Assembly: GCF_048269205.1 (NCBI RefSeq)
Contig: NZ_JBLXJC010000002.1
Span: 124,001-188,000 of the forward strand
Direction of reading: 5' to 3'
DNA: 64,000 nucleotides
Source: Emcibacter sp048269205
GTDB taxonomy: Bacteria > Pseudomonadota > Alphaproteobacteria > Sphingomonadales > Emcibacteraceae
Of this stretch, positions 35,502 to 44,176 are shown in pieces. The stretch's first letter is position 1; the number at the start of each line of letters is the position of its first letter. The translations under genes and the position numbers were made by a program. A model generated the notes under the pieces. The model was not told where the DNA came from. It was given only the letters and a program-made list of their open reading frames with translations, and searched no databases.

Positions 35502-36973
35502 GCCAGAACAGATCGCTTCTGAAGGACATTTCCTTTAACAGTCTGGGTGAAATTGGGTCCCGGGTTCCCCTGACAATTCTGGAAATCGTCATGGCCAGGT
35601 ACCTGGGCCCGGCTTCCTATGGCATATGGTCAACCATCCAACTGATCGTGAACTATAACAACTTCATCCATTTCGGTTTTCTTTCCGCGCTGGCTCGCGA
35701 AGAACCAGTCTTAATCGGACAAAAGGATTTTGAAAAGGCGGACCGGATCAGGAATGTGGTGTTCACAGCTGTAATTGCCATTACCATCCTTCTCGGTTTG
35801 TTCGCCATAGGCGGATATGCTCTTCTCAAGCCGGAACATCCGGAATGGGAAGAGTACGGCTCCTACATGTTGCTGATCTATATTCTATTTATTTGCCAGC
35901 AGACGTTCATTTTCTGGCAAACGACCCTTCAGAACAGATTCCATTTCCTGCTGCTCAGCATAGGCAAGCTTGTATATTCCTTCGGCTTTCTTTTCCTGGC
36001 CGTAATTGCCGTCATGAAGTGGAATATCATGGGGCTTATTCTAAGCTGGGCCGCTAGCTATTTCATCACCATAATGTTCTTCATGCTACGGGAACCGAGA
36101 CTGATCCCGAGACCGGCTTTCGACGCCGGAGAACTCAGGCAACTATTTCTTGTCGGATTTCCGATCTTTCTGTTTGGCATTTCCAAACTTTTGATATCAA
36201 CCATAGACAAGATCACCCTCCTCTCGCACCTGGGCACTGAACAACTTGGCTATTACAACGTTACGGCTGCCTTTCTCGCCGTGACCGTGCTTGTGGCAGG
36301 CCTCGTCTCCAGGGTGCTTGCACCGCATGTGATGGCGCGGGTCGGCGAAGGTAATAACACTGAAGAACTATACAGCTATTTTTCTACCAACAGTGAAAAA
36401 GCGGTCACATATCTCTCTCTTACCGCAGGACTTCTGGCAATTACCATCCAGCCTTTTCTGTGGTATATACTGCCGGAATATAGTGCCGGACGATATGTTG
36501 GCTTCATCCTCGTTTTTGCAGGTGTCCTTTCCGGCGTCACCCAGTTTCTTTCGTCTTATCTGATTGCCCGGCAACGTCAGAAAAAAATCCTGCAGCATAC
36601 ACTTGCCTCGCTGCTTGTCACTATAACCGCCATTTATCTTCTCAAATCATATGTCAATACCATCGAGATTTACGCACTTGGATCCGCCTTAGGATGGTGC
36701 TGCTATGTCTTACTCCTAATCGGGGAGATGCTCTCCACTACCTTCGGATCTCAGCGACTGTTTTGGAAAACTACCGCAAGAATTCTTTCCCCCCTTCTGA
36801 TCATGACTGCGATCGCCGGTATATGTTTTGCAATCCAGGACATGACAAACCTGGGCAATATCGTCAAAATCGCTGCAAGTTACGGATTTTTTTCCTTGAT
36901 GGTGCTCGCGCTTTCCGGAGTTCTCGGCATTAAAGACGACCTACGCCTTGTGAAATCAAAACTGACTAAGTAA
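35498..36973 (+). CDS. Wzx-type oligosaccharide flippase
   Basis: Polytopic inner-membrane protein of the MATE/MVF-like polysaccharide exporter superfamily, 491 residues with about twelve to fourteen helices. The N-terminal SFNSLGEIGSRVPLTILEIVMARYLGP-type region, seen as GEIGSRVPLTILEIVMARYL, is typical of Wzx/RfbX. Predicted to move the undecaprenyl-linked repeat unit to the periplasm for the Wzy-like polymerase at 23,082. It overlaps the preceding gene by four bases and ends the plus-strand run that began at 26,789. Substrate specificity is not readable. Confidence 0.87.
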   Translation: MSQNRSLLKDISFNSLGEIGSRVPLTILEIVMARYLGPASYGIWSTIQLIVNYNNFIHFGFLSALAREEPVLIGQKDFEKADRIRNVVFTAVIAITILLGLFAIGGYALLKPEHPEWEEYGSYMLLIYILFICQQTFIFWQTTLQNRFHFLLLSIGKLVYSFGFLFLAVIAVMKWNIMGLILSWAASYFITIMFFMLREPRLIPRPAFDAGELRQLFLVGFPIFLFGISKLLISTIDKITLLSHLGTEQLGYYNVTAAFLAVTVLVAGLVSRVLAPHVMARVGEGNNTEELYSYFSTNSEKAVTYLSLTAGLLAITIQPFLWYILPEYSAGRYVGFILVFAGVLSGVTQFLSSYLIARQRQKKILQHTLASLLVTITAIYLLKSYVNTIEIYALGSALGWCCYVLLLIGEMLSTTFGSQRLFWKTTARILSPLLIMTAIAGICFAIQDMTNLGNIVKIAASYGFFSLMVLALSGVLGIKDDLRLVKSKLTK

Positions 36974-36981
36974 CAGCCGGA

Positions 36982-38934
36982 TTACCTGAGCCTGTCAGAA
37001 AAAAGGGTGTTTTTCCTGTTTTCGAGGAACCAGTCAGCCATTTTTTTCGCCGCCAGGATATTCAGATGACCGCTATCGGCATACAGCATTTTCCCGGCCC
37101 GATCATAAGGCGAACAATAATAGCCCGCATCACACACAAAAAAACCTGTTGTCCGAATGACGTAAACATTTGGATATCGGGAAGCAGCTTCATCGAGAAA
37201 TTCGTTGACAAGATGATGTTCATCCAGTGATTTCATACTGCAGTCTGTAACAGATACGACTCTGCGGATATTATCGCATTTAGCCATATCCCGTTCAAAT
37301 TCAGGCACCTGTTGAAGCAAGAATACCTTTTCAGCATGTTGACTGGCGTACCCAATCGCATCCCTGAGCTCATTGATATAATTTTCATCACTCGTCAGGT
37401 TTCTGGACCATCTATTCGACAGGAAAACATATTTGTATTTTTTCGCTGCAAGAGATGAAACAAAATACTCCCTGAACCGGGCACAGAGCTCGCCGTTCAG
37501 ACCTGTCTCCTTGACTTCCGCGGAGGGATAACAGGAGTTGGTGCTGATGGCATGGAAAGAAAAGTTATGGGCCTTGCCCAGTTTATCGAGAAATGGCTCG
37601 AAATGTCCTGCTGTTGAATCACCGAACAGGAGCGCCTGTTCAGCATCACTATTTTCACTTCCCCGTTGGCAGGTAAGATACTCCGGTTTAAAGGGTCTGT
37701 TTTCATCAGTATTTCCACCGGACGCATGACACCATCCATTCGTCAACAATGCCCTGTTGAGCTCTCCTTCGATACGCAAGTCGTTCTCAGAATTCTGAAG
37801 ATGCGCCGCAATAAACACCACAGTGGCTGGAATAACATAATAATACAGTGACAGCTTGCCAAAGGGCAATCCAAAGCCTTTTCTGAAAGGTTGTTCGATA
37901 AATTTCCAGGTCAACCAGGAGAGAAGTATGCTGGCGCCTATCACCCCTAGTGCGAGAGCAAGACTTTGCTCGAACCTAAAGTAATTCAGAAACGCCAGTA
38001 ACGGCCAGTGCCATAGATAGAGGGAATATGAAATCAGGCCGATAAATACCATCGGCCTGAAAGAGAGTATCCGCGCCCCAATAGTATCAGGATTATTTCC
38101 CGCATAAATCACCAGGGCAGCGCCAAGACAGGGAATAAAAGCGTTCACGCCGGGAAATAGGGAACGATCGTTCAACACAAATCCCGGCACTAACATCAAT
38201 AACAAACCAACAGAAGACATAACCTGAAGAGCTGCGAGTGGCAGCCTTATACCTTCTCCAGGTTTTGGAATAAATGCCAGCAGGGCACCAAGAAGGAGTT
38301 CCCCGCCCCTGGTTGGTAGAAAATAATAGGCCGCATTCGGAACGTTTCGCGCCCCCCATTCCCCCAAACCGAAAGAAGTAATAGTTCCCAGGATTATTGT
38401 TGGCAGAATCACGCCAGCCGGCATAAACCTTACCAGAAGGAACAAACATGCCGGCCAGATAAAGTAAAACTGTTCTTCTACAGAGAGGGACCAGACATGC
38501 AGGAAAGGCATCTCGTCAATATTTGCCGTAAAATACCCAACTTCTTCATGCCAAAAATATATATTCGAGAGAAACAGTGTCGCAGACTGGATGCTTTCAG
38601 ACAGTTTTACATAATCTGAGGCAAGGAATAAAAAATACCCCGCCAGCAAACTGGCGAATGCAACGGTAAAAAAAGCAGGAAGTATCCTTCTTATCCGGCG
38701 TCGAAAAAAATTTCTGAAGGTGAAACTGCCATCATCAAGATGCCGGTTAATAATTGATGTTATCAGGTATCCAGATATCACAAAGAAGATATCTACTCCG
38801 ATAAAACCTCCCGAAACTGCTGAAAAGCCCACATGATAAAAAAGCACCAATAGAATAGCGATAGCCCTCAGACCATCAATATCGCGCCTGTAGGTCAGGC
38901 TTCCGACTGTACCGGAAACATTATAGTCCTGCAT
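36982..38934 (-). CDS. Acyltransferase 3 with C-terminal SGNH domain
   Basis: 650 residues. The N-terminal 350 form an acyltransferase-3 membrane domain: YRRDIDGLRAIAILLVLFYH with the catalytic-type His, GGFIGVDIFFVISGYLIT, and VWSLSVEEQFYFIWP. After the last helix a periplasmic SGNH hydrolase-like domain follows, with the nucleophile block LLFGDSTAGH and the C-terminal DSGHLN holding the Asp/His pair. This OatA-like organisation O-acylates glycans outside the membrane. It is convergent with the flippase gene and presumably decorates the locus glycan. Confidence 0.9.
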   Translation of the reverse strand: MQDYNVSGTVGSLTYRRDIDGLRAIAILLVLFYHVGFSAVSGGFIGVDIFFVISGYLITSIINRHLDDGSFTFRNFFRRRIRRILPAFFTVAFASLLAGYFLFLASDYVKLSESIQSATLFLSNIYFWHEEVGYFTANIDEMPFLHVWSLSVEEQFYFIWPACLFLLVRFMPAGVILPTIILGTITSFGLGEWGARNVPNAAYYFLPTRGGELLLGALLAFIPKPGEGIRLPLAALQVMSSVGLLLMLVPGFVLNDRSLFPGVNAFIPCLGAALVIYAGNNPDTIGARILSFRPMVFIGLISYSLYLWHWPLLAFLNYFRFEQSLALALGVIGASILLSWLTWKFIEQPFRKGFGLPFGKLSLYYYVIPATVVFIAAHLQNSENDLRIEGELNRALLTNGWCHASGGNTDENRPFKPEYLTCQRGSENSDAEQALLFGDSTAGHFEPFLDKLGKAHNFSFHAISTNSCYPSAEVKETGLNGELCARFREYFVSSLAAKKYKYVFLSNRWSRNLTSDENYINELRDAIGYASQHAEKVFLLQQVPEFERDMAKCDNIRRVVSVTDCSMKSLDEHHLVNEFLDEAASRYPNVYVIRTTGFFVCDAGYYCSPYDRAGKMLYADSGHLNILAAKKMADWFLENRKNTLFSDRLR

Positions 38935-38956
38935 GCCGCTCGCTTTTCAATACAGT

Positions 38957-40426
38957 TCAGAAATTAAATACCCAGCTTCCCTCAACCGACACTTTTCTTT
39001 TGTCGGACCCAAAGGATTCAAAGCTCCTGTCAGCGTACCGCGCCGCAACACTGATATCGCCCAAAAACAACCGCCCCGAAACAGCCAGTTCGAAAATGTT
39101 TACTTTCTGGTTCTGTAACGACAACAATACAGTTTCACTACTGTCCCTGTTTATATCAGCATGGTAGAATTTGGCATCATATGCCCATCCTTCCTTGTCA
39201 ATATACGTTGCAGCCAGGGAAAGCAGTTTGCCATCGCTTTCCACGGAATGCCCGAGCGAACGGCCTTTGTAACGATATCCGGAATGATAAATGGTATGTT
39301 CGTAGATCACATTCTCTATACGCTGACCAAATAACCAATACTCGGCAGATGTCGTATCCGTATATTCGCCTGTTAGCCGCCATTGTGCCCCATCCTCGCC
39401 CCATGGCCCATAGGCCGTTGCACCTAACAAGCGTGCGAAACGCTTGGGCAGGAACAACTTTCCGGCTTCATCCTCCGCCGTGCCCTCGGCGTATAGTTTT
39501 AACGTCGCATCTTTTCCTATTCCAAAACTATAGGCCATATCCACACTGGCCAGCTGGTTGCCCGGTTCTTCGAGCGTTCCGGAATTATCTACATCGCCGC
39601 CACCAATCAGGGCCTTGGCCCAGGTTTCCGCATCACACGGCCGTCCGTCGCCGCATAGCTGAATGGTTCGGCGCAGGCCGATTTCCCAGTTTTCAATCGG
39701 CTCAAACGTCCAGCTAATCCCCGCGATCAGGGCATCAGGCACATGGCGGACTTCTTCCATTTTCGCCACAAACAGCCTGAGCTGCCACGGCCCCATCCAG
39801 CTCAGCCATTTGGTCTGGAACGGTTGCGGTTCGGAACGCATCAGGCCGATCGACGGCATGGGACGGGCATTATTGCTGAGCAACAGGGTGCCTTCCCGGC
39901 CCGGTCCCCACCAGCGGTCGATGGCGCCGGCGTAGAGCTGCCAGTTGCCCAGTTCCTGAGCGATATAACTGCCATCCAGATGGCCGTAGTCTTCGCCATT
40001 GCCGTTTCGATATCCGCCGGCGATATTCACGGTCGTACTCTCGCCGTTATATTGAACGGCGGCAGATACATCCAGGTCATTGCGGGCGGTGCTGTCGAAA
40101 CCGCGTATGATTTCGGGCTCGGTCGATGCCTGAAGACGGACTTTGCCGGCCCATTGCCCGGGAACTTTCTGCTGCACCCGCATCAGGGCGCTGCGCACAT
40201 AGGCCGGGAGGTCCATCTCGTCGGCACGGTAAAGATTGCGGGTAATCTGTTTCCAGGACATCGGCCAGGTGCCCACCGGACCCGTAATCAGCTCATACCT
40301 GGCAAGCAGTTCCACATCATTGCGCAGCTGCATATCCCCCGCTTCGGCAAAGGGCGCAGCCTGGACAGAAGTTGTAACAGAAAAAAAGCTTAGGATTATT
40401 CCCAGAGATAAAGCGCTTAGTCGCAT
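38957..40426 (-). CDS. Wzi-family capsule assembly protein, copy 1
   Basis: Outer-membrane beta-barrel of the Wzi type that anchors surface polysaccharide. 489 residues with a signal peptide of about 23 residues ending VQAAP. The mature N-terminus has the shared block FAEAGDMQLRNDVELLARY, and the middle has LSNNARPMPSIGLMRSEPQP and DGSYIAQELGNW. It ends in WVFNF, as expected for a barrel. A clear paralogue lies at 44,177-45,640; the two flank ugd, galU and pgi. Wzi function as glycan anchor is known for group 1 capsules. The glycan here is inferred to be the locus product. Confidence 0.9.
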   Translation of the reverse strand: MRLSALSLGIILSFFSVTTSVQAAPFAEAGDMQLRNDVELLARYELITGPVGTWPMSWKQITRNLYRADEMDLPAYVRSALMRVQQKVPGQWAGKVRLQASTEPEIIRGFDSTARNDLDVSAAVQYNGESTTVNIAGGYRNGNGEDYGHLDGSYIAQELGNWQLYAGAIDRWWGPGREGTLLLSNNARPMPSIGLMRSEPQPFQTKWLSWMGPWQLRLFVAKMEEVRHVPDALIAGISWTFEPIENWEIGLRRTIQLCGDGRPCDAETWAKALIGGGDVDNSGTLEEPGNQLASVDMAYSFGIGKDATLKLYAEGTAEDEAGKLFLPKRFARLLGATAYGPWGEDGAQWRLTGEYTDTTSAEYWLFGQRIENVIYEHTIYHSGYRYKGRSLGHSVESDGKLLSLAATYIDKEGWAYDAKFYHADINRDSSETVLLSLQNQKVNIFELAVSGRLFLGDISVAARYADRSFESFGSDKRKVSVEGSWVFNF

Positions 40427-40468
40427 ATGATATCCAGCCCCGGATTATTTCATTTTTTTGACAATAAT

Positions 40469-40506
40469 CTTTTAGACCAGAGCTGAGCATTTCACAAGCA
40501 TGCTCA
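40469..40506 (-). promoter_or_regulatory. Promoter candidate of Wzi copy 1 with overlapping hairpin
   Basis: On the minus strand TTGTGA (40497-40492), 17-base spacer, TAAAAG (40474-40469; 4 of 6 to TATAAT). The -35 sits in the nine-base loop of a 7-bp inverted repeat, TGAGCAT (40484-40490) and ATGCTCA (40500-40506), which could be an operator or the end of the ugd transcript. No T-tract follows, so a terminator role is weak. Confidence 0.4.
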
Positions 40507-40509
40507 ATA

Positions 40510-41823
40510 TTATTTGACGCGGCCCTTGCCGACACCGTGGTAGGTGAAACCTTCCTCCGCCGGATTGGCCTTGGCATAAATGTTCCTCAGATCGATGAGC
40601 AATGGCGTCTTCAGGAGCGTTTTCACCCGTTTCAGATCAAGGGCCCGGAACTCGTTCCATTCCGTAACAATGACAACGGCATCCGCCTCTTTCATGGCGT
40701 CATAGGGCCCGGAAGCATAGCGGACATCGGTCAGATAGTTGCGGGATTCCTCCATCGCCGCCGGATCGTAGGCATGGACCTCCGCACCGCTTCGCTGCAG
40801 AACCGGAATAATATCCAGAGCCGGACTTTCCCGCATATCATCCGTGTTGGGCTTGAAGGCCAGCCCCAGGATGGCAATTTTCTTGCCATCTACCGACCCT
40901 CCGCAGGCCTCGATAACCCGGTCGGCCATTTTCAGTTTGCGGTCCCGGTTCACATCTACCACCGCCTCCACAATTTTCAGCGGCACCTGGTTAATTTCCC
41001 CGGTTCGGAGCAGTGCCAGGGTATCCTTGGGGAAACAACTGCCGCCATATCCCGGACCGGCATGCAGGAACTTGGGGCCGATCCTTTTATCCAGCCCCAT
41101 GCCACGGGCCACATCCTGCACATCCGCGCCCAGCACCTCGCAAAGATCTGCCACTTCATTGATGAAGCTGATCTTGGTGGCGAGAAAGGCATTGGAGGCA
41201 TATTTGATTAGTTCCGAGGTCTCCCGCGCCGTATTGACGATCGGTGTCTCATTGAGATAAAGCGGGCGATAAAGGTCACGCATGATCTCCCGCGCCCTGT
41301 CGCTGTCGGTGCCGATAACGATCCGGTTGGGCCGCATGAAGTCCTCGATCGCCGCACCTTCCCTCAGGAATTCGGGATTGGAGGCCACATCAAAGTCCGC
41401 ATCAGGGCGGATGTTGCTGATCAGCGTCTCGATCTCCCGGCCTGTACCGACCGGCACAGTGGATTTGGTCACCACCACCGTATAGCCCTCCAGCAGTCTT
41501 GCGATCTCCTCTGCCGCCGCATAGACATAAGACAGGTCCGCATGACCGTCACCGCGTCGGCTCGGGGTGCCAACGGCAATAAAGACCGCGTCTGAACCGG
41601 GCACCGCCTCGGCCAGGTCGGTGGTGAAATGCAGGCGCTTCTCGCGGACGTTTTTCTCCACAAGCTGATCCAGGCCAGGCTCATAGATAGGAATTTCGCC
41701 GGCTTTCAGCCGTTCGATTTTTTCCGCATCCTTGTCCACACAGATGATTTCATGCCCGAATTCGGAAAAACAGGTTCCCGAAACTAGGCCCACATATCCG
41801 GTTCCCACCACTGTCACACGCAT
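40510..41823 (-). CDS. ugd: UDP-glucose 6-dehydrogenase
   Basis: Oxidises UDP-glucose to UDP-glucuronate with two NAD. 437 residues. N-terminal Rossmann motif GTGYVGLVSG, the FVAVGTPSRRGDG-type loop (AVGTPSRRGDG), the STVPVGTG segment, and the catalytic cysteine in GYGGSCFPKDT near residue 260. The C-terminal domain has LGLAFKPNTDDMRESPA. Transcribed with galU just upstream on the same strand, so the pair makes UDP-glucuronate from glucose-1-phosphate, a likely uronate source for the locus glycan. Confidence 0.96.
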   Translation of the reverse strand: MRVTVVGTGYVGLVSGTCFSEFGHEIICVDKDAEKIERLKAGEIPIYEPGLDQLVEKNVREKRLHFTTDLAEAVPGSDAVFIAVGTPSRRGDGHADLSYVYAAAEEIARLLEGYTVVVTKSTVPVGTGREIETLISNIRPDADFDVASNPEFLREGAAIEDFMRPNRIVIGTDSDRAREIMRDLYRPLYLNETPIVNTARETSELIKYASNAFLATKISFINEVADLCEVLGADVQDVARGMGLDKRIGPKFLHAGPGYGGSCFPKDTLALLRTGEINQVPLKIVEAVVDVNRDRKLKMADRVIEACGGSVDGKKIAILGLAFKPNTDDMRESPALDIIPVLQRSGAEVHAYDPAAMEESRNYLTDVRYASGPYDAMKEADAVVIVTEWNEFRALDLKRVKTLLKTPLLIDLRNIYAKANPAEEGFTYHGVGKGRVK

Positions 41824-41837
41824 CGTCTATTTCCGTC

Positions 41838-42710
41838 CTAAAGTGTCTTTTCTGTCATAAAATTCAGAAGACCTTCCCTGAGGTCATCCCGCTCCAGGCC
41901 AAAGACAATGTTGGCCTGAAGGAATCCCAGCTTATCGCCGCAATCGAAACGACGACCTTCAAACCTGAGACCGTAAAAATTCTGCGGCCGCAGCATCTTT
42001 GCCATGGCGTCCGTAATCTGTATTTCCCCACCAGCACCCTTCTCCTTGCGGGAAAGATGATCAAAAATTTCCGGCATCAGGATATAACGGCCGATGATTG
42101 ACAGGGTAGAGGGCGCCTGGTCTGGGTGGGGCTTTTCCACCAGACCCCGGATTTCCACCAGATTGCCCATTTCCTCACCCGGATCAAGAATGCCATAGCG
42201 GGAAGTATGTTCCCGCGGCACTTCCATCACCGAAACAACGTTAGCGCCGGTCTTTTCGTAAGCCGCCACCATCTGCCTCAGGCAGGGCACCCTGCTTTGC
42301 ACCAGATCGTCCGGCAGGATCACGGCAAAGGGCTCGTCGCCGACAATATTCCGGGCACACCAGACCGCATGGCCCAGGCCAAGGGGCGCCATCTGCCGGG
42401 TAAAGCTGTAGTTGCCTTCCGGCGGCAAGGACGCGAGCAGCGCCCCAAGGGCCTCATCCTTGCCACGGCTCTTCAACAGGTCCTGAAGCTCATAGGAATG
42501 GTCGAAATGATCCTCAAGCAGCCCCTTGCCGCGGCCGGTGACGAAAACAATTTCCTCGATCCCCGCCGCAAGGGCTTCTTCCACCGCATACTGGATCAGC
42601 GGCTTGTCCACTACTGTGAGCATTTCCTTGGGCATGACCTTGGTGGCCGGCAAAAACCGGGTTCCCAGTCCCGCGACCGGAAAAACAGCTTTTTTGACAG
42701 GTTTGTTCAT
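41838..42710 (-). CDS. galU: UTP-glucose-1-phosphate uridylyltransferase
   Basis: Makes UDP-glucose from UTP and glucose-1-phosphate. 290 residues from the ATG at 42710; a longer frame to 42767 runs into pgi and is rejected. Visible are the nucleotide-binding FPVAGLGTRFLPATKVMPKE (family signature), VDKPLIQYAVEEA, and the GLVEKPHPDQAPS catalytic segment. It lies between pgi and ugd on the minus strand, with 14 bases to ugd, suggesting one transcript pgi-galU-ugd supplying UDP-glucose and UDP-glucuronate. Confidence 0.95.
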   Translation of the reverse strand: MNKPVKKAVFPVAGLGTRFLPATKVMPKEMLTVVDKPLIQYAVEEALAAGIEEIVFVTGRGKGLLEDHFDHSYELQDLLKSRGKDEALGALLASLPPEGNYSFTRQMAPLGLGHAVWCARNIVGDEPFAVILPDDLVQSRVPCLRQMVAAYEKTGANVVSVMEVPREHTSRYGILDPGEEMGNLVEIRGLVEKPHPDQAPSTLSIIGRYILMPEIFDHLSRKEKGAGGEIQITDAMAKMLRPQNFYGLRFEGRRFDCGDKLGFLQANIVFGLERDDLREGLLNFMTEKTL

Positions 42711-42745
42711 TCTGATTTGGTCTCTCTTAACGTTTCTGGCCCGGA

Positions 42746-44038
42746 TCAGTGCATCCGGCGACCCCATTCCATATATTGCCGGGTCAATTGCTTGCCCTCC
42801 TCGACCGCAGGCTGGTCAAAGGGGTTCACATCAAACAGATGGGCACCGATAATGGTCTCCAGCATGAAATGCATGATCAGGCCGCCCATGCTGTATTCAT
42901 TCAGTTTTTCCAGCTTGAGTTGACGCACCGGTTTGTCGTGGCGGCTTAAGGCTTCCATGGTCGCCCGGGCCTCGGCAGCAACCAGGTCTCCTACCGTGCG
43001 GCCGGACATATAGCCGAGTTCAGGGTCCGAGGCGAGCTTGTCATCAATCACCGGTCCCTTGCCGTTCATTTCGGTGGTAATGAAGGTGAAAAACTTGTCA
43101 TTGGGTCCATCCAGATAGAGCTGCAACTGGCTGTGCTGATCCACCGGTCCCAGCGCCCGCACCGGCGTGGTGCCCTTGCCGGCCTTGCCCACGCTCTCGG
43201 CCCAGAGTTGCTGGTGCCACTTGGCAAAGGTATCAAGCCTGCATTCGTAAGGCATCAACACGTTTATGTTGATACCCTCTTCCGCACAGCCGTATATGGT
43301 AGCTGCTCCAACAGCCGCCGGGATATTTTCGACTTCATCTGTCTCCAGACAGTTCATCAGCACCTCCCGGGCGCCACGACGGGTTTCCCGAATATCCAGA
43401 CCGGCAATGGCTGACGGCAGAAGTCCGACAACAGACAGGGCCGAATAACGCCCGCCGATATCCTGTGCATGATCAAAGATAGGCAGACGCCAGCGGTTGG
43501 CGAAGCGGCGCAAAATATTGTCGCCCGGCTCCACAATCACTGTGAAATAGTCGGAAAGCTGTCGTCCGTTTTTCACCCGCTCCAGCATGACCTTCACCGC
43601 AGACAGGCAGGCCATCATCTGGGCAAGGGTTTCGGCTGTGCCGCCGGATTTGGAAATGATCAGGAAATGAGTAGACGCCAGATCCAATTCCGACAGCAGC
43701 GCATCCATTGTATAGGGTCCCAGGTTGTCGGGAAAATGGATGCGCGGATACTGGTTATTGTGGGAAAAACGGTTTTCTTTGAGCGCCACCAGGGCATGTG
43801 CACCAAGACTTGACCCGCCGGTACCCAACACCACCACGTCGTTGCGACCATAGCGAATGGTTGCCGCCAGACATTCAATAGCCGGAAGATCTTCTGCATG
43901 ATCCAGCGGACGAAGAAAACCGTACAGAGCATTTTCCCGTTTCTGGGTCTTCAGGAATTCCACTGGCTCCGCCGCCCGGGCAAAAACATGAGACAGGTCC
44001 CGGTCTTCATGTGCTCTTATTTCCTGACTGTACGACAT
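42746..44038 (-). CDS. pgi: Glucose-6-phosphate isomerase, short type
   Basis: Interconverts glucose-6-phosphate and fructose-6-phosphate. 430 residues from ATG 44038, preferred because GAAAGG lies five bases upstream and overlaps the alternative GTG at 44044. This is shorter than the approximately 550-residue enterobacterial enzyme, matching the compact bacterial type. The SIS fold is evident from VLGTGGSSLGAHALV and FLIISKSGGTAETLAQ, and DIGGRYSALSVVGLLP is the signature. Its place beside galU and ugd joins it to nucleotide-sugar supply. Confidence 0.93.
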   Translation of the reverse strand: MSYSQEIRAHEDRDLSHVFARAAEPVEFLKTQKRENALYGFLRPLDHAEDLPAIECLAATIRYGRNDVVVLGTGGSSLGAHALVALKENRFSHNNQYPRIHFPDNLGPYTMDALLSELDLASTHFLIISKSGGTAETLAQMMACLSAVKVMLERVKNGRQLSDYFTVIVEPGDNILRRFANRWRLPIFDHAQDIGGRYSALSVVGLLPSAIAGLDIRETRRGAREVLMNCLETDEVENIPAAVGAATIYGCAEEGININVLMPYECRLDTFAKWHQQLWAESVGKAGKGTTPVRALGPVDQHSQLQLYLDGPNDKFFTFITTEMNGKGPVIDDKLASDPELGYMSGRTVGDLVAAEARATMEALSRHDKPVRQLKLEKLNEYSMGGLIMHFMLETIIGAHLFDVNPFDQPAVEEGKQLTRQYMEWGRRMH

Positions 44039-44176
44039 ACGCACCTTTCGGCTGTCTCGACAATGTAGCGTGCATCACAACTGCGCTAACGCCCTGTTCC
44101 TCCTTATAAATAGCGCCAATTATTTCAGGTTGGTGATTGTCCCGTGGAGTTTTTGTGACAGCCCGGGATGTAACGG

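Noticed and set aside
42711..42767. Longer galU start overlapping pgi
   Set aside because: The N-terminal extension is not family-like and overlaps the 3' end of pgi by 22 bases; the ATG at 42,710 begins the conserved sequence.
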